Positions 34,271-42,496 of a stretch of DNA of 46,587 bases are shown here, one piece after another. Made by a program: the position numbers and the translations under genes. The notes beneath the pieces are model-generated. The model was not told the DNA's origin. It worked only from the letters and a program-made list of their open reading frames with translations, and did not search any database. Source of the stretch: an uncultured Corynebacterium sp. (GTDB taxonomy: Bacteria; Actinomycetota; Actinomycetes; Mycobacteriales; Mycobacteriaceae); assembly GCF_902489365.1 (NCBI RefSeq), contig NZ_CABTZR010000011.1:1-46587 (forward strand), in the 5' to 3' direction. The first letter of the stretch is position 1, and the number at the start of each line of letters is the position of its first letter.

Positions 34271-35184
34271 GTGTGCGCCATTTCTTGGCCGATGATGACC
34301 TCACGCCGCAGGAGCAAGCCGAGGTGCTCGACCTTGCCCTAAGGCTCAAGAAGGATCCCTTCTCCGAGCGCCCGTTGGAGGGGCCGAAGTCGGTGGCTGT
34401 GCTTTTTGACAAGACGTCGACGCGCACGCGTTTCTCCTTCGAGGCGGGAATTGCGCACCTAGGCGGACACGCCATCGTTACGGAGACCAAATCCACGCAG
34501 ATGGGCAAAGGGGAGACCTACCAGGACACCGCAGCGGTGCTCTCCCGTTTCGTTGAGGCAATCGTGTGGCGCACATATGCGCATCAGAACCTTCTGGACA
34601 TGGCGGAGACCGCGACAGTACCCATCGTCAACGCCTTGTCCGATGATCTCCATCCCTGCCAGATCTTGGCGGACTTGGTGACCTGTCGCGAGAACTTCGG
34701 GGACCTTACTGGACTGAAGGCCGTCTACCTAGGGGATGGCAATAACAACATGGCTAATTCCTACATGTTGGGGTTTGCTACCGCTGGCATTGAGATGACC
34801 ATTGTTGCCCCGGAGGGTTTCCAGCCGCAGGCGGAGTTTGTTGAGCGTGCCCGAAAGCGCGGTACAGTGACGGTGACCGACTCCCTTGATGGCGTGGACG
34901 GCGCTGATGTTGTTATTACCGACACGTGGGTGTCCATGGGCCAGGAGGATGACGGCAAAGACCGCCGCACGCCGTTTTTGCCCTATCAGGTGACCGCGGA
35001 TGTGATGTCCCGCGCTAAGGACGAGGCAATCTTCCTGCACTGTTTGCCGGCCTACCGCGGCAACGAAGTGACTTCTGAGGTAATTGATGGGCCCCAGTCG
35101 CGCGTCTTCGATGAGGCAGAAAACCGCCTCCATGCGCAGAAGGCGCTGCTGGTCTGGCTCCTTGCGGCTCAAAAGGAGAACTAA
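34267..35184 (+). CDS. argF: Ornithine carbamoyltransferase
   Basis: Carbamoylates ornithine to citrulline. The 305 aa have the carbamoyl-phosphate motif STRTRFSFE (SxRTR), the HQNLLDMAE segment, HPCQILADL, the ornithine-binding DTWVSMGQE (SMG loop) and HCLPAYRGNEV. These are all expected for a catabolite-independent anabolic OTCase. The ATG overlaps the argD stop. argR follows after 4 bases. Confidence 0.97.
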   Translation: MSVRHFLADDDLTPQEQAEVLDLALRLKKDPFSERPLEGPKSVAVLFDKTSTRTRFSFEAGIAHLGGHAIVTETKSTQMGKGETYQDTAAVLSRFVEAIVWRTYAHQNLLDMAETATVPIVNALSDDLHPCQILADLVTCRENFGDLTGLKAVYLGDGNNNMANSYMLGFATAGIEMTIVAPEGFQPQAEFVERARKRGTVTVTDSLDGVDGADVVITDTWVSMGQEDDGKDRRTPFLPYQVTADVMSRAKDEAIFLHCLPAYRGNEVTSEVIDGPQSRVFDEAENRLHAQKALLVWLLAAQKEN

Positions 35185-35188
35185 GCGA

Positions 35189-35674
35189 ATGACTACGACC
35201 CCAACTACACGCAATGCCCGCCAAGCCAAGATCTTGGAGATCCTGGATCGCACCCGGGTCACCAGCCAAGTCCAGCTCTCAGAGCTCCTGCTCGATGAAG
35301 GGATTGATATCACGCAGGCTACGTTGTCGCGCGATCTCGATGAGCTGGGCGCCAAGAAGGTCAAGCGCGATGGCGGGCGGTCCTTCTACGTGGTGGGAGG
35401 TGAGTTGGAGCAGTTCGAAGATCAGCTCAACGGCCCGCGTGAGAAGCTCCGGCGCATGCTTGATGAACTGGTGGTGTCCCACGACTTCTCTGGCAACATC
35501 GCCATGCTGCGCACCCCGGCGGGCGCTGCACAGTACTTGGCCTCCTTCATCGACCGCGTGGGACTTCCAGACGTGGTCGGCTGCATTGCGGGCGATGACA
35601 CGATCTTCGTCCTCGCGCGCGAGGGGTTGACTGGCCGCGAGCTTGGTGAGAAACTCACCAACCGCAGCATTTAA
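35189..35674 (+). CDS. argR: Arginine repressor
   Basis: A 161-aa transcription factor that represses the arg genes with arginine as corepressor. The N-terminal winged helix-turn-helix (~10-75) shows ARQAKILEILDR and ITQATLSRDLDELGAKKV, the recognition helix of ArgR. The C-terminal hexamerisation domain has LRTPAGAAQYLASFID and GCIAGDDTIFVLAR, with the paired Asp that binds arginine. The ATG at 35189 is preceded by AAAAGGAG; earlier codons run through the end of argF in another frame. Lying inside the cluster it probably also controls itself. Confidence 0.96.
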   Translation: MTTTPTTRNARQAKILEILDRTRVTSQVQLSELLLDEGIDITQATLSRDLDELGAKKVKRDGGRSFYVVGGELEQFEDQLNGPREKLRRMLDELVVSHDFSGNIAMLRTPAGAAQYLASFIDRVGLPDVVGCIAGDDTIFVLAREGLTGRELGEKLTNRSI

Positions 35675-35698
35675 CATTTATACGCAATCCTGTATAAT
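35671..35698 (+). promoter_or_regulatory. Strong promoter before argG
   Basis: TTAACA (35671-35676) and a perfect TATAAT (35693-35698) are separated by 16 bases. This AT-rich island, unlike the GC-rich surroundings, indicates that argG-argH have their own start besides read-through from argC. Confidence 0.6.
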
Positions 35699-35704
35699 AT
35701 AAAT
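35676..35704 (+). promoter_or_regulatory. Candidate ArgR operator overlapping the argG promoter
   Basis: ATTTATA (35676-35682) and TATAAAT (near 35698-35704) form an imperfect inverted repeat covering the -10. An AT-rich palindrome of this kind is what ArgR binds, and its position over the -10 would block RNA polymerase. The site is inferred only. Confidence 0.4.
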
Positions 35705-35750
35705 AAGTTCGATTTTTTAGCACCTGTTTGTCTTAAAGGAGCAAATTACT

Positions 35751-36965
35751 ATGACTGCACGCGTCGTGCTTGCCTACTCTGGCGGTCTCGATACCTCTGT
35801 CGCCATTCCTTACCTGGCCAAGATGACCGGCGGCGAAGTCATCGCCGTCTCTCTTGACCTCGGCCAGGGTGGCGAGGACATGGAGTCCGTGCGCCAGCGC
35901 GCCCTCGACTGCGGTGCGGTCGAGTCCATCGTCGTCGATGCCAAGGATGAGTTCGCAGAGGAGTACTGTCTGCCCACTATCAAGGCAAATGGCATGTACA
36001 TGAAGCAGTACCCGCTGGTATCGGCTATCTCCCGCCCGCTCATTGTCAAGCACCTCGTTGAGGCTGCTCAGGCTCACGGCGGCACCCACGTCTCCCACGG
36101 TTGCACCGGCAAGGGCAACGATCAGGTGCGCTTTGAGGTCTCTTTCCGCGCGTTGGATCCGGCTCTGGAGATTATCGCCCCGGCGCGTGACTACGCCTGG
36201 ACCCGCGATAAGGCCATCGCCTTCGCGGAGGAGATTAACCTGCCGATTGAGCAGTCCGCCGCATCCCCGTTCTCCATTGATCAGAACGTCTGGGGCCGCG
36301 CGGTAGAGACCGGCTTCCTAGAGGACCTGTGGAACCCGCCCACAAAGGACCTCTACGCCTACACCGAGCAGCCGGACCTGGGCAATGCCCCGGACGAGGT
36401 GACCATCACTTTTGACAAGGGTGTTCCCACCGCTATTGATGGCAAGCCGGTGACCGTCCTCCAGGCTATCGAGGAGCTTAACCGCCGCGCTGGTGCCCAG
36501 GGCATTGGCCGCCTCGACATGGTGGAGGACCGCTTGGTGGGCATCAAGTCCCGCGAGGTCTACGAGGCCCCTGGTGCCATGGTGCTTATCAAGGCTCACG
36601 AGGCGCTGGAAGATGTCACCGTGGAACGCGAACTGGCCCGTTACAAGCGCCTCACGGACGCTCGCTGGTCCGAGGAAGTCTACGATGGCCTCTGGTTCTC
36701 GCCGCTGAAGCGCTCCCTGGATGCTTTCACCGAGTCCACCCAGGAGAACGTCACCGGCGATATCCGCATGGTTCTGCATGCTGGCACCGCCACCGTCAAC
36801 GGCCGTCGCTCTGGCCAGTCGCTGTACTCCTTCGACCTGGCTACCTACGACACCGGTGATACCTTCGATCAAACCGCGGCCAAGGGCTTTGTCCAACTGC
36901 ACGGCCTGTCGACGCAGATCTCCAACCAGCGTGACCGCGACGGCGGTTTCCCCACCGGTAAGTAA
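35751..36965 (+). CDS. argG: Argininosuccinate synthase
   Basis: ATP-dependent joining of citrulline and aspartate. The 404 aa begin with the PP-loop AYSGGLDTSVAIPYL and contain HGCTGKGNDQVRFE, ARDYAWTRDKAIAFAEE and SPFSIDQNVWGRAVE. The C-terminal oligomerisation part carries LVGIKSREVYEAPG. The SD AAAGGAG precedes the ATG. It is separated from argR by 76 bases holding a promoter. argH follows after 32 bases. Confidence 0.98.
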   Translation: MTARVVLAYSGGLDTSVAIPYLAKMTGGEVIAVSLDLGQGGEDMESVRQRALDCGAVESIVVDAKDEFAEEYCLPTIKANGMYMKQYPLVSAISRPLIVKHLVEAAQAHGGTHVSHGCTGKGNDQVRFEVSFRALDPALEIIAPARDYAWTRDKAIAFAEEINLPIEQSAASPFSIDQNVWGRAVETGFLEDLWNPPTKDLYAYTEQPDLGNAPDEVTITFDKGVPTAIDGKPVTVLQAIEELNRRAGAQGIGRLDMVEDRLVGIKSREVYEAPGAMVLIKAHEALEDVTVERELARYKRLTDARWSEEVYDGLWFSPLKRSLDAFTESTQENVTGDIRMVLHAGTATVNGRRSGQSLYSFDLATYDTGDTFDQTAAKGFVQLHGLSTQISNQRDRDGGFPTGK

Positions 36966-36997
36966 ACCAGCACAGTCAAGGCCAAGGTAAGGAATCG

Positions 36998-38422
36998 ATG
37001 CACAAGACTAACGAGGGTGCGCTGTGGGGCGGCCGCTTTTCGGGCGGCCCCTCCGAGGCGATGTTTGCCCTGTCCGTATCCACCCACTTCGACTGGGTCC
37101 TCGCCCCCTATGACGTGCTGGCCTCCAAGGCTCACGCTAAGGTCCTGCACAAGGCGGGATTGCTATCCGACGCTGACTTGGACACCATGCTTAACGGGCT
37201 GAGTGAGCTAGGGGAAAAGGTTGCTTCTGGTGAATTCACCCCGCTGCCGACGGATGAAGACGTCCACGGTGCAATGGAGCGCGGTCTCATCGACATCGTA
37301 GGACCTGAGGTCGGTGGCCGCTTGCGCGCTGGGCGCTCCCGAAACGACCAGGTGGCAACGCTGTTCCGGATGTGGATTCGCGATGCCATTCGCGATATCG
37401 CACTTCAGGTCACGGATTTGGTGGAGGCTCTGGCCAACCAGGCCGAGGCCCACCCGGATGCCATTATGCCGGGCAAGACCCACTCCCAGGCGGCGCAGCC
37501 GGTGCTGCTGGCACACGAGCTGCTCGCTCATGCCCAGCCGCTGCTGCGCGATATCGAGCGCCTGCAGGATCTGGATAAGCGCTTGGCGGTGTCCCCTTAT
37601 GGTTCTGGTGCGCTTGCGGGTTCCTCGCTGCACTTGGATCCGGAGGCGATTGCCGAGGAGCTGGGCTTCGATTCTTCCGCGGAGAACTCGTTGGACGGTA
37701 CGGCAGCGCGTGACTTCGCCTCCGAAACGGCTTTCGTGCTCACCCAGATCGCGGTGGACATGTCCCGCCTGTCGGAAGAGATCATCTATTGGTGCACCCC
37801 GGAGTACGGCTACGTCACCCTGGATGATGCCTGGTCGACTGGTTCCTCGATCATGCCGCAGAAGAAGAACCCGGACGTTCCGGAGCTGACCCGCGGTAAG
37901 ACCGGCCGACTCATCGGTAACCTCACCGGCTTGTTGGCAACGCTCAAGGCGCAGCCTTTGGCCTATAACCGAGACCTGCAGGAGGATAAGGAGCCCATCG
38001 TCGACTCGGTGGCGCAGCTGAACCTCTTGCTACCGGCCATGACTGGGCTGGTGGAAACCCTGACCTTCCATGAAGACCGAATGCGTGAGCTGGCCCCGCG
38101 CGGTTTCACCTTGGCCACCGACCTGGCCGAATGGATGGTGCGCCAGGGTGTGCCGTTCCGCGAGGCGCACGAGGCTTCCGGTGCCTGCGTGCAGATCGCG
38201 GAGTCTCGCGGTGTGGATCTGGTGGATCTCACGGATGAAGAACTGGCGGGCGTCGACAAGCGCCTGCTTCCGGAAGTACGTGAGGTGCTTACCATCGATG
38301 GGGCAGTGGCGTCCCGCGCCACCAAGGGCGGCACCGCTGGCGTTCGCGTGGTGGAGCAGCGTGAAAAGGTTCGCGAGCGCGCTGGCGCCGCGCGGGAGTG
38401 GGCGAAAACTACCCTGCGCTAG
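36998..38422 (+). CDS. argH: Argininosuccinate lyase
   Basis: Last step: cleaves argininosuccinate to arginine and fumarate. The 474 aa of the fumarase/aspartase superfamily start ALWGGRFSGGPSEAM and contain AGRSRNDQVATLFRMW, MPGKTHSQAAQPVLL with the catalytic His, and the mobile signature loop GSSIMPQKKNPDVPEL holding the catalytic Ser. A terminator follows, closing the arginine cluster. Confidence 0.98.
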   Translation: MHKTNEGALWGGRFSGGPSEAMFALSVSTHFDWVLAPYDVLASKAHAKVLHKAGLLSDADLDTMLNGLSELGEKVASGEFTPLPTDEDVHGAMERGLIDIVGPEVGGRLRAGRSRNDQVATLFRMWIRDAIRDIALQVTDLVEALANQAEAHPDAIMPGKTHSQAAQPVLLAHELLAHAQPLLRDIERLQDLDKRLAVSPYGSGALAGSSLHLDPEAIAEELGFDSSAENSLDGTAARDFASETAFVLTQIAVDMSRLSEEIIYWCTPEYGYVTLDDAWSTGSSIMPQKKNPDVPELTRGKTGRLIGNLTGLLATLKAQPLAYNRDLQEDKEPIVDSVAQLNLLLPAMTGLVETLTFHEDRMRELAPRGFTLATDLAEWMVRQGVPFREAHEASGACVQIAESRGVDLVDLTDEELAGVDKRLLPEVREVLTIDGAVASRATKGGTAGVRVVEQREKVRERAGAAREWAKTTLR

Positions 38423-38440
38423 TCCGCACAGAGATTTAGT

Positions 38441-38475
38441 AACCGCATGGTCTTTTGGGGCCATGCGGTTCTTTT
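38441..38475 (+). terminator. Terminator of the arginine cluster
   Basis: AACCGCATGG (38441-38450) pairs perfectly with CCATGCGGTT (38461-38470) and is followed by CTTTTG. This is a strong intrinsic terminator. Confidence 0.92.
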
Positions 38476-38572
38476 GTGTGTGGGGGTAGAAAACAAATCT
38501 ATTACTACTGGGCATCGATGTGTTAGGGCGCACTGTGGGGGTATCGAAGTGAGGGAAATCTCATAAGGTTGA

Positions 38573-38578
38573 TATAAC
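38573..38578 (+). promoter_or_regulatory. Candidate -10 for the permease gene
   Basis: TATAAC lies about 60 bases before the permease start in the 160-base gap after the argH terminator. No good -35 was seen. AACGT (38576-38580) and ACGTT (38607-38611) flank a TTCC-TTAG-GGAA hairpin just downstream and could be a regulator or RNA element. Confidence 0.3.
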
Positions 38579-38637
38579 GTTTCCTTAGGGAATGTGAAGA
38601 AAGGCACGTTCGCAACATCGAAAGGACTATCTCCCTA

Positions 38638-40191
38638 ATGGCTGATACACTTCGCCCGCCCAACACGGATTCTCACGAGAAGGAGAAAGCGGTCTATGCT
38701 TCGGAAGACCACGGCCTTCAGAAGGGGATGGGCAATCGGCAGCTCCAGATGATCGCCATCGGCTCTGCGATCGGCACCGGTTTGTTGCTCGGTACCGGCA
38801 GCCGATTGCAAACCGCTGGACCATTTCTCGCAGTTTTGTATCTGGTCTGCGGTTTCTTCGGTTACATTATCTTGCGCTCGCTCGGCGAGCTCATCGTCTA
38901 CCGCCCAAGCTCTGGATCTTTCGTGTCCTATGCACGCGAGTTTTACGGCGAAAAGACTGCCTTCGTTACCGGATGGCTCTACTGGGGCAACTGGGCTGCG
39001 ACCTTGGTGGCCGACGGCACAGCCGTGGCCATCTACATCAAATGGTTTGGCCAGTACACCTCCTGGCTCGACGCTGTCCCGCAATGGTTACTTGCTCTCG
39101 GCGTAGTGTGCAGCATCCTTTTGTTCAACATGTTGTCGGTGAAGATCTTCGGTGAGCTGGAGTATTGGTTCTCCATGATCAAGATCATCGCGCTGTTGAT
39201 TTTCATGGTCGTGGCTATCGGCGTGGTGATTATGGGGCACCCGAATGGTGACCCCACGGGCTTTAGCCTGATTTCCGATGCCGGTGGCTGGCTTCCCAAT
39301 GGCCTGCTTCCCGCCGTCATCGTCATCCAGGGTGTGGTCTTCGCCTACGCCGGTATCGAGCTGGTGGGCACCACCTCCGGTGAGACCAAGGACGTGGAGA
39401 AGCATATCCCACGCGCGGTCAACAGCGTCCTGTTCCGCATCGTGGTCTTCTACTTCGGTAGTGTGCTGCTGCTGACCCTGGTGCTGCCGTACACCAGCTA
39501 CGTTGCGGAAGTGTCGCCGTTCGTGACCTTCTTCGAATCCCTCGGCGCTGGTTATGCCGCACCGATCTTCCAGCTGGTCGTCATCACCGCGGCAATTTCC
39601 TCGCTGAACGCTGGACTGTATTCGACGGGCCGCATCATGTACAACATGTCTACTGCCGGCTCCGGGCCGAAGTTTGGCGCGCGCATGTCCAAGTCTGGTG
39701 TGCCCTACGGTGGCATCGTGATGGCCGCCTTCGTCGGCCTTGCCGGCGTGTTCCTCAACTATGTTGTGCCTGAAATGGCCTTCGAAATCGTGCTGAACTT
39801 GGCGGCGCTGGGCACGCTAGCGTCGTGGGCTGCAGTGGCCTTGTCACATATCAAGTTTCTGCAGCTGGCCAAGAAGGGGCGCTATACCCGCCCGAACTAC
39901 CGCTCGCCATTCGGCCAAGCTGGTGACTGGTCCGTTCTCGCTTTCATCGGCGTGGTCATCATCCTCATGGCTTTCGATTACCCCATCGGAACCTTCGCTT
40001 TGGCCTCAACGCTACTTCTCATCCCAGTGTTTGCGGCAATGTGGTTTGCATGGCGTGAGCGAATCTACGCGATTGCGGCGGAGAGGAAGGCCAAGCACCT
40101 GCCGACCTCGCGGTTCCCGGCCGCACCGCAAACGGACCTTCACCCCAGGAACCGAAACGCACAGCACAGCAAGAACCAAGACAAGAACTAA
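38638..40191 (+). CDS. Amino-acid permease, APC superfamily AAT family (AnsP-like)
   Basis: A 517-aa polytopic membrane transporter with about 12 helices. After a ~30-residue polar N-terminus comes GNRQLQMIAIGSAIGTGLLLG, the family signature with the unwound first helix. RPSSGSFVSYAREFYGEK, GELEYWFSMIKI and YAGIELVGTTSGETKD are strongly like asparagine/aromatic/GABA permeases. The closest resemblance by eye is AnsP, but substrate specificity cannot be read. The C-terminal tail is basic and polar. The SD is AAAGGA. ocd follows after 14 bases, so the pair is an operon and the substrate may be ornithine, proline or a precursor. Confidence 0.88.
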   Translation: MADTLRPPNTDSHEKEKAVYASEDHGLQKGMGNRQLQMIAIGSAIGTGLLLGTGSRLQTAGPFLAVLYLVCGFFGYIILRSLGELIVYRPSSGSFVSYAREFYGEKTAFVTGWLYWGNWAATLVADGTAVAIYIKWFGQYTSWLDAVPQWLLALGVVCSILLFNMLSVKIFGELEYWFSMIKIIALLIFMVVAIGVVIMGHPNGDPTGFSLISDAGGWLPNGLLPAVIVIQGVVFAYAGIELVGTTSGETKDVEKHIPRAVNSVLFRIVVFYFGSVLLLTLVLPYTSYVAEVSPFVTFFESLGAGYAAPIFQLVVITAAISSLNAGLYSTGRIMYNMSTAGSGPKFGARMSKSGVPYGGIVMAAFVGLAGVFLNYVVPEMAFEIVLNLAALGTLASWAAVALSHIKFLQLAKKGRYTRPNYRSPFGQAGDWSVLAFIGVVIILMAFDYPIGTFALASTLLLIPVFAAMWFAWRERIYAIAAERKAKHLPTSRFPAAPQTDLHPRNRNAQHSKNQDKN

Positions 40192-40205
40192 GAATGGAGA
40201 CTTTG

Positions 40206-41243
40206 ATGAAGCCTGTAGTTAAGTTTGTGGACGTAGAAAATATGGCGCGCTGGATTCAGCGCGAAGGCGTCGAGAACATCATCACCGGGATGGTGGACTA
40301 TCTTGAAGCCGACTACCGCGAATGGGAGCGCTTCGACAAGGTTGCGCGCGTTGCCTCCCACACCCCCTTTGGCGTTATTGAGCTCATGCCGACCTCCAAT
40401 GGCAAGGAGTACTCCTTCAAATACGTCAACGGTCACCCGTCCAACCCCGCCCGCGGCTATCAGACGGTTACTGCCTTCGGCGTGTTGGCAGACGTTGACA
40501 ATGGATACCCCACCTTCGAGGCCGAAATGACGCTGCTTACTGCACTACGTACGGCCGCAACCTCCGCCATGGTGGCCAAGTACCTAGCCCGCAAGGATTC
40601 CAAGCGCATGGCCATGGTGGGTGCCGGCTCCCAGTCCGAGTTCCAAGCCCTAGCCTTCCGTGGCGTGATGGGAATCGACGAGATTGCCATCTACGACATT
40701 GACCCTGAGGCCGTAGAAAAATTCCAGCGCAATCTGGAACCCTTGGGCTTCAACATCACGGCCGCCTCGAGCGTTGACGAGGTCGTTGTGGGCGCGGATA
40801 TCATTACCACCTGCACCGCGGACAAGGCTCAAAACCAGATTCTGGCTGAGCGCCACGTTGCACCGGGCGTGCACCTCAATGCCGTCGGTGGTGATTGCCC
40901 GGGCAAGACCGAGCTTGAAAGCTCCATCCTGGATAAATCCAAGGTTTTCGTTGAATTCCCAGAGCAGACACGCATCGAAGGAGAGATTCAGCAGAAACCG
41001 GAGGACTTCCCCGTGGTCGAGTTCTATCAGGTACTCACCGGCCAAGCCACCGGGCGCGATAATGACGAGCAGATCACACTCTTCGATGATGTCGGATTCG
41101 CTATCAATGACTTTTCGGCTCTCCGCTACCTGCGCGATTCTGTCAAGGGCACAGATTTGGAATCCGAAATCGACATCATCGCGAACCCCGACGACCCCAA
41201 GGATCTTTTCTCCTTGGTCGCGAACGTACCTTCCCTTCTTTAG
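40206..41243 (+). CDS. ocd: Ornithine cyclodeaminase
   Basis: Converts ornithine to proline and ammonia with bound NAD+. The 345 aa of the ornithine-cyclodeaminase/mu-crystallin family contain MAMVGAGSQSEFQALAF (NAD-binding), TTCTADKAQNQIL and the clear Ocd signature HLNAVGGDCPGKTELE with the catalytic Asp. VEFPEQTRIEGEIQQ also matches true Ocd and not alanine dehydrogenase or SbnB. The start at 40206 was chosen because GGAG stands six bases before it; an ATG at 40194 is the alternative. It links the arginine pathway to proline. Confidence 0.92.
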   Translation: MKPVVKFVDVENMARWIQREGVENIITGMVDYLEADYREWERFDKVARVASHTPFGVIELMPTSNGKEYSFKYVNGHPSNPARGYQTVTAFGVLADVDNGYPTFEAEMTLLTALRTAATSAMVAKYLARKDSKRMAMVGAGSQSEFQALAFRGVMGIDEIAIYDIDPEAVEKFQRNLEPLGFNITAASSVDEVVVGADIITTCTADKAQNQILAERHVAPGVHLNAVGGDCPGKTELESSILDKSKVFVEFPEQTRIEGEIQQKPEDFPVVEFYQVLTGQATGRDNDEQITLFDDVGFAINDFSALRYLRDSVKGTDLESEIDIIANPDDPKDLFSLVANVPSLL

Positions 41244-41254
41244 CCCGAGCGCAA

Positions 41255-41285
41255 GGCAAGGGGGGTGCCTGTTTCTCCCCTTGCC
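41255..41285 (+). terminator. Hairpin after ocd
   Basis: GGCAAGGGG (41255-41263) pairs with CCCCTTGCC (41277-41285), nine base pairs, 11 bases after the ocd stop. No T-run follows, so it is a weaker terminator or an mRNA 3'-end stabiliser. Confidence 0.6.
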
Positions 41286-41320
41286 CCGCCGTGAATCCAG
41301 CGGTGGGAAGAAAATCACTT

Positions 41321-41326
41321 TATGAT
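41321..41326 (+). promoter_or_regulatory. Candidate -10 of the 41334-46182 operon
   Basis: TATGAT ends seven bases before the ATG at 41334, and there is no usable SD. This suggests a leaderless transcript starting at the first gene of the envelope cassette. Confidence 0.45.
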
Positions 41327-41333
41327 CTAGGTC

Positions 41334-42461
41334 ATGAGCAGCTCATCGTCGAAGAAGCGCACCAAGTCCTTCGTGATCGCCGCGGTTTTCCTCGTGATTG
41401 CTGTGGCATCCATCGTGGTGGGGCGCGGAGGTAGCTCCCTTCCGAGCTTTGGCTTTTCCACAGGCACGCATCACGTTAAGGGCGCCATTAGCCCGGAGCT
41501 GGAGGCTGTTTTTAAGGACCCAGCCACAACGAAGGCGATGGAAAAGCACGATATCGAGCTCGAGCTCGATATCCTGCCGGCACGGGACTTCGTTGAGGGA
41601 AGCAGTAGCTTGGACAAAGATTATGACTTTGTGCTCGCGGATCCTAACGGCGCTACATGGACCTCCGATGTGCGCGATGCCCATCCGGATCTAGCCGGAA
41701 GGGATGACCTATCCCCGATGTATTTTGGTAAGCCGCTGTTGGTGCTGGTACATAGCGAGCTTGTCGAGGACATGAGGGACCACGGTTTGGTTGCGGGATA
41801 CGACAACCAGGCGGCTTTGGACATGGAGACGCTGGTGGAGATGTCCCAGAAGGACACTCGCTGGCGGGACATCAGCCCGTCCTTCGGCTCGCCGCGCGTG
41901 GTGGATGTGGCGGTGCCACAGGTGGACCAGTCCTTTGCCGCACTGCGCTATGCCCGGGTCGTACACACCGCGGCCGCGAGCTATGCGGAAAAGGAACTGG
42001 GCAGCGATAGCAAGGAGAAGATCAACGCGCAGGCGAATGACATCATGCGCCGCCTCGTTGCTGATCAGGGGTATGGCGAAACCACCGATCAGGGCATCCT
42101 CGATGCTTTCCTCCGTGTGGATAAGGGCGAAATGCCTATGGTATTGACCACTGCGGAGCAGTACCTGTACCTCGATCGTGCGGGCAAGGACCTATCCGGC
42201 TATGCGCTGTTGTCGTTGAAACCGGCGACGAAACTAAGCAGCATCGTTCTTCCACGCACGGACGAGGGCGCATTGTTCGCCACAGCAATGGATGAAGACG
42301 CAATCCCAGCAGTCGCGGAGAACCTTGGCTTGGGCTCGCAGAATTCGGACTTCGTTGCCAACATTGACTCTTCAGCTACCTACCCGATCCCGGTGGATGG
42401 TGGCGATACCACCCAACTACGGTGGGCGGATTATGAAGAGATTTTGCGGGTGGTTGGCTAA
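41334..42461 (+). CDS. Membrane-anchored extracytoplasmic solute-binding-like protein
   Basis: A 375-aa protein. KKRTKSFVIAAVFLVIAVAS forms a single uncleaved N-terminal anchor (~8-28), leaving a ~345-residue domain outside. This domain looks like a type II periplasmic-binding fold: ELEAVFKDPATTKAMEKHDIELELDI, YDFVLADPNGATW, FGKPLLVLVH and TDQGILDAFLRVDKGEMPMVLTT follow the usual lobe order. No permease or ABC ATPase is nearby, so it is unlikely to serve an importer. The next gene has a similar domain fused to VWA. I do not recognise a named family. It is probably the first gene of a five-gene operon with 11-37-base gaps. Confidence 0.7.
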   Translation: MSSSSSKKRTKSFVIAAVFLVIAVASIVVGRGGSSLPSFGFSTGTHHVKGAISPELEAVFKDPATTKAMEKHDIELELDILPARDFVEGSSSLDKDYDFVLADPNGATWTSDVRDAHPDLAGRDDLSPMYFGKPLLVLVHSELVEDMRDHGLVAGYDNQAALDMETLVEMSQKDTRWRDISPSFGSPRVVDVAVPQVDQSFAALRYARVVHTAAASYAEKELGSDSKEKINAQANDIMRRLVADQGYGETTDQGILDAFLRVDKGEMPMVLTTAEQYLYLDRAGKDLSGYALLSLKPATKLSSIVLPRTDEGALFATAMDEDAIPAVAENLGLGSQNSDFVANIDSSATYPIPVDGGDTTQLRWADYEEILRVVG

Positions 42462-42496
42462 GGCCCCGCAAGGAAAGCATCAGGAAGGTACAGGGA

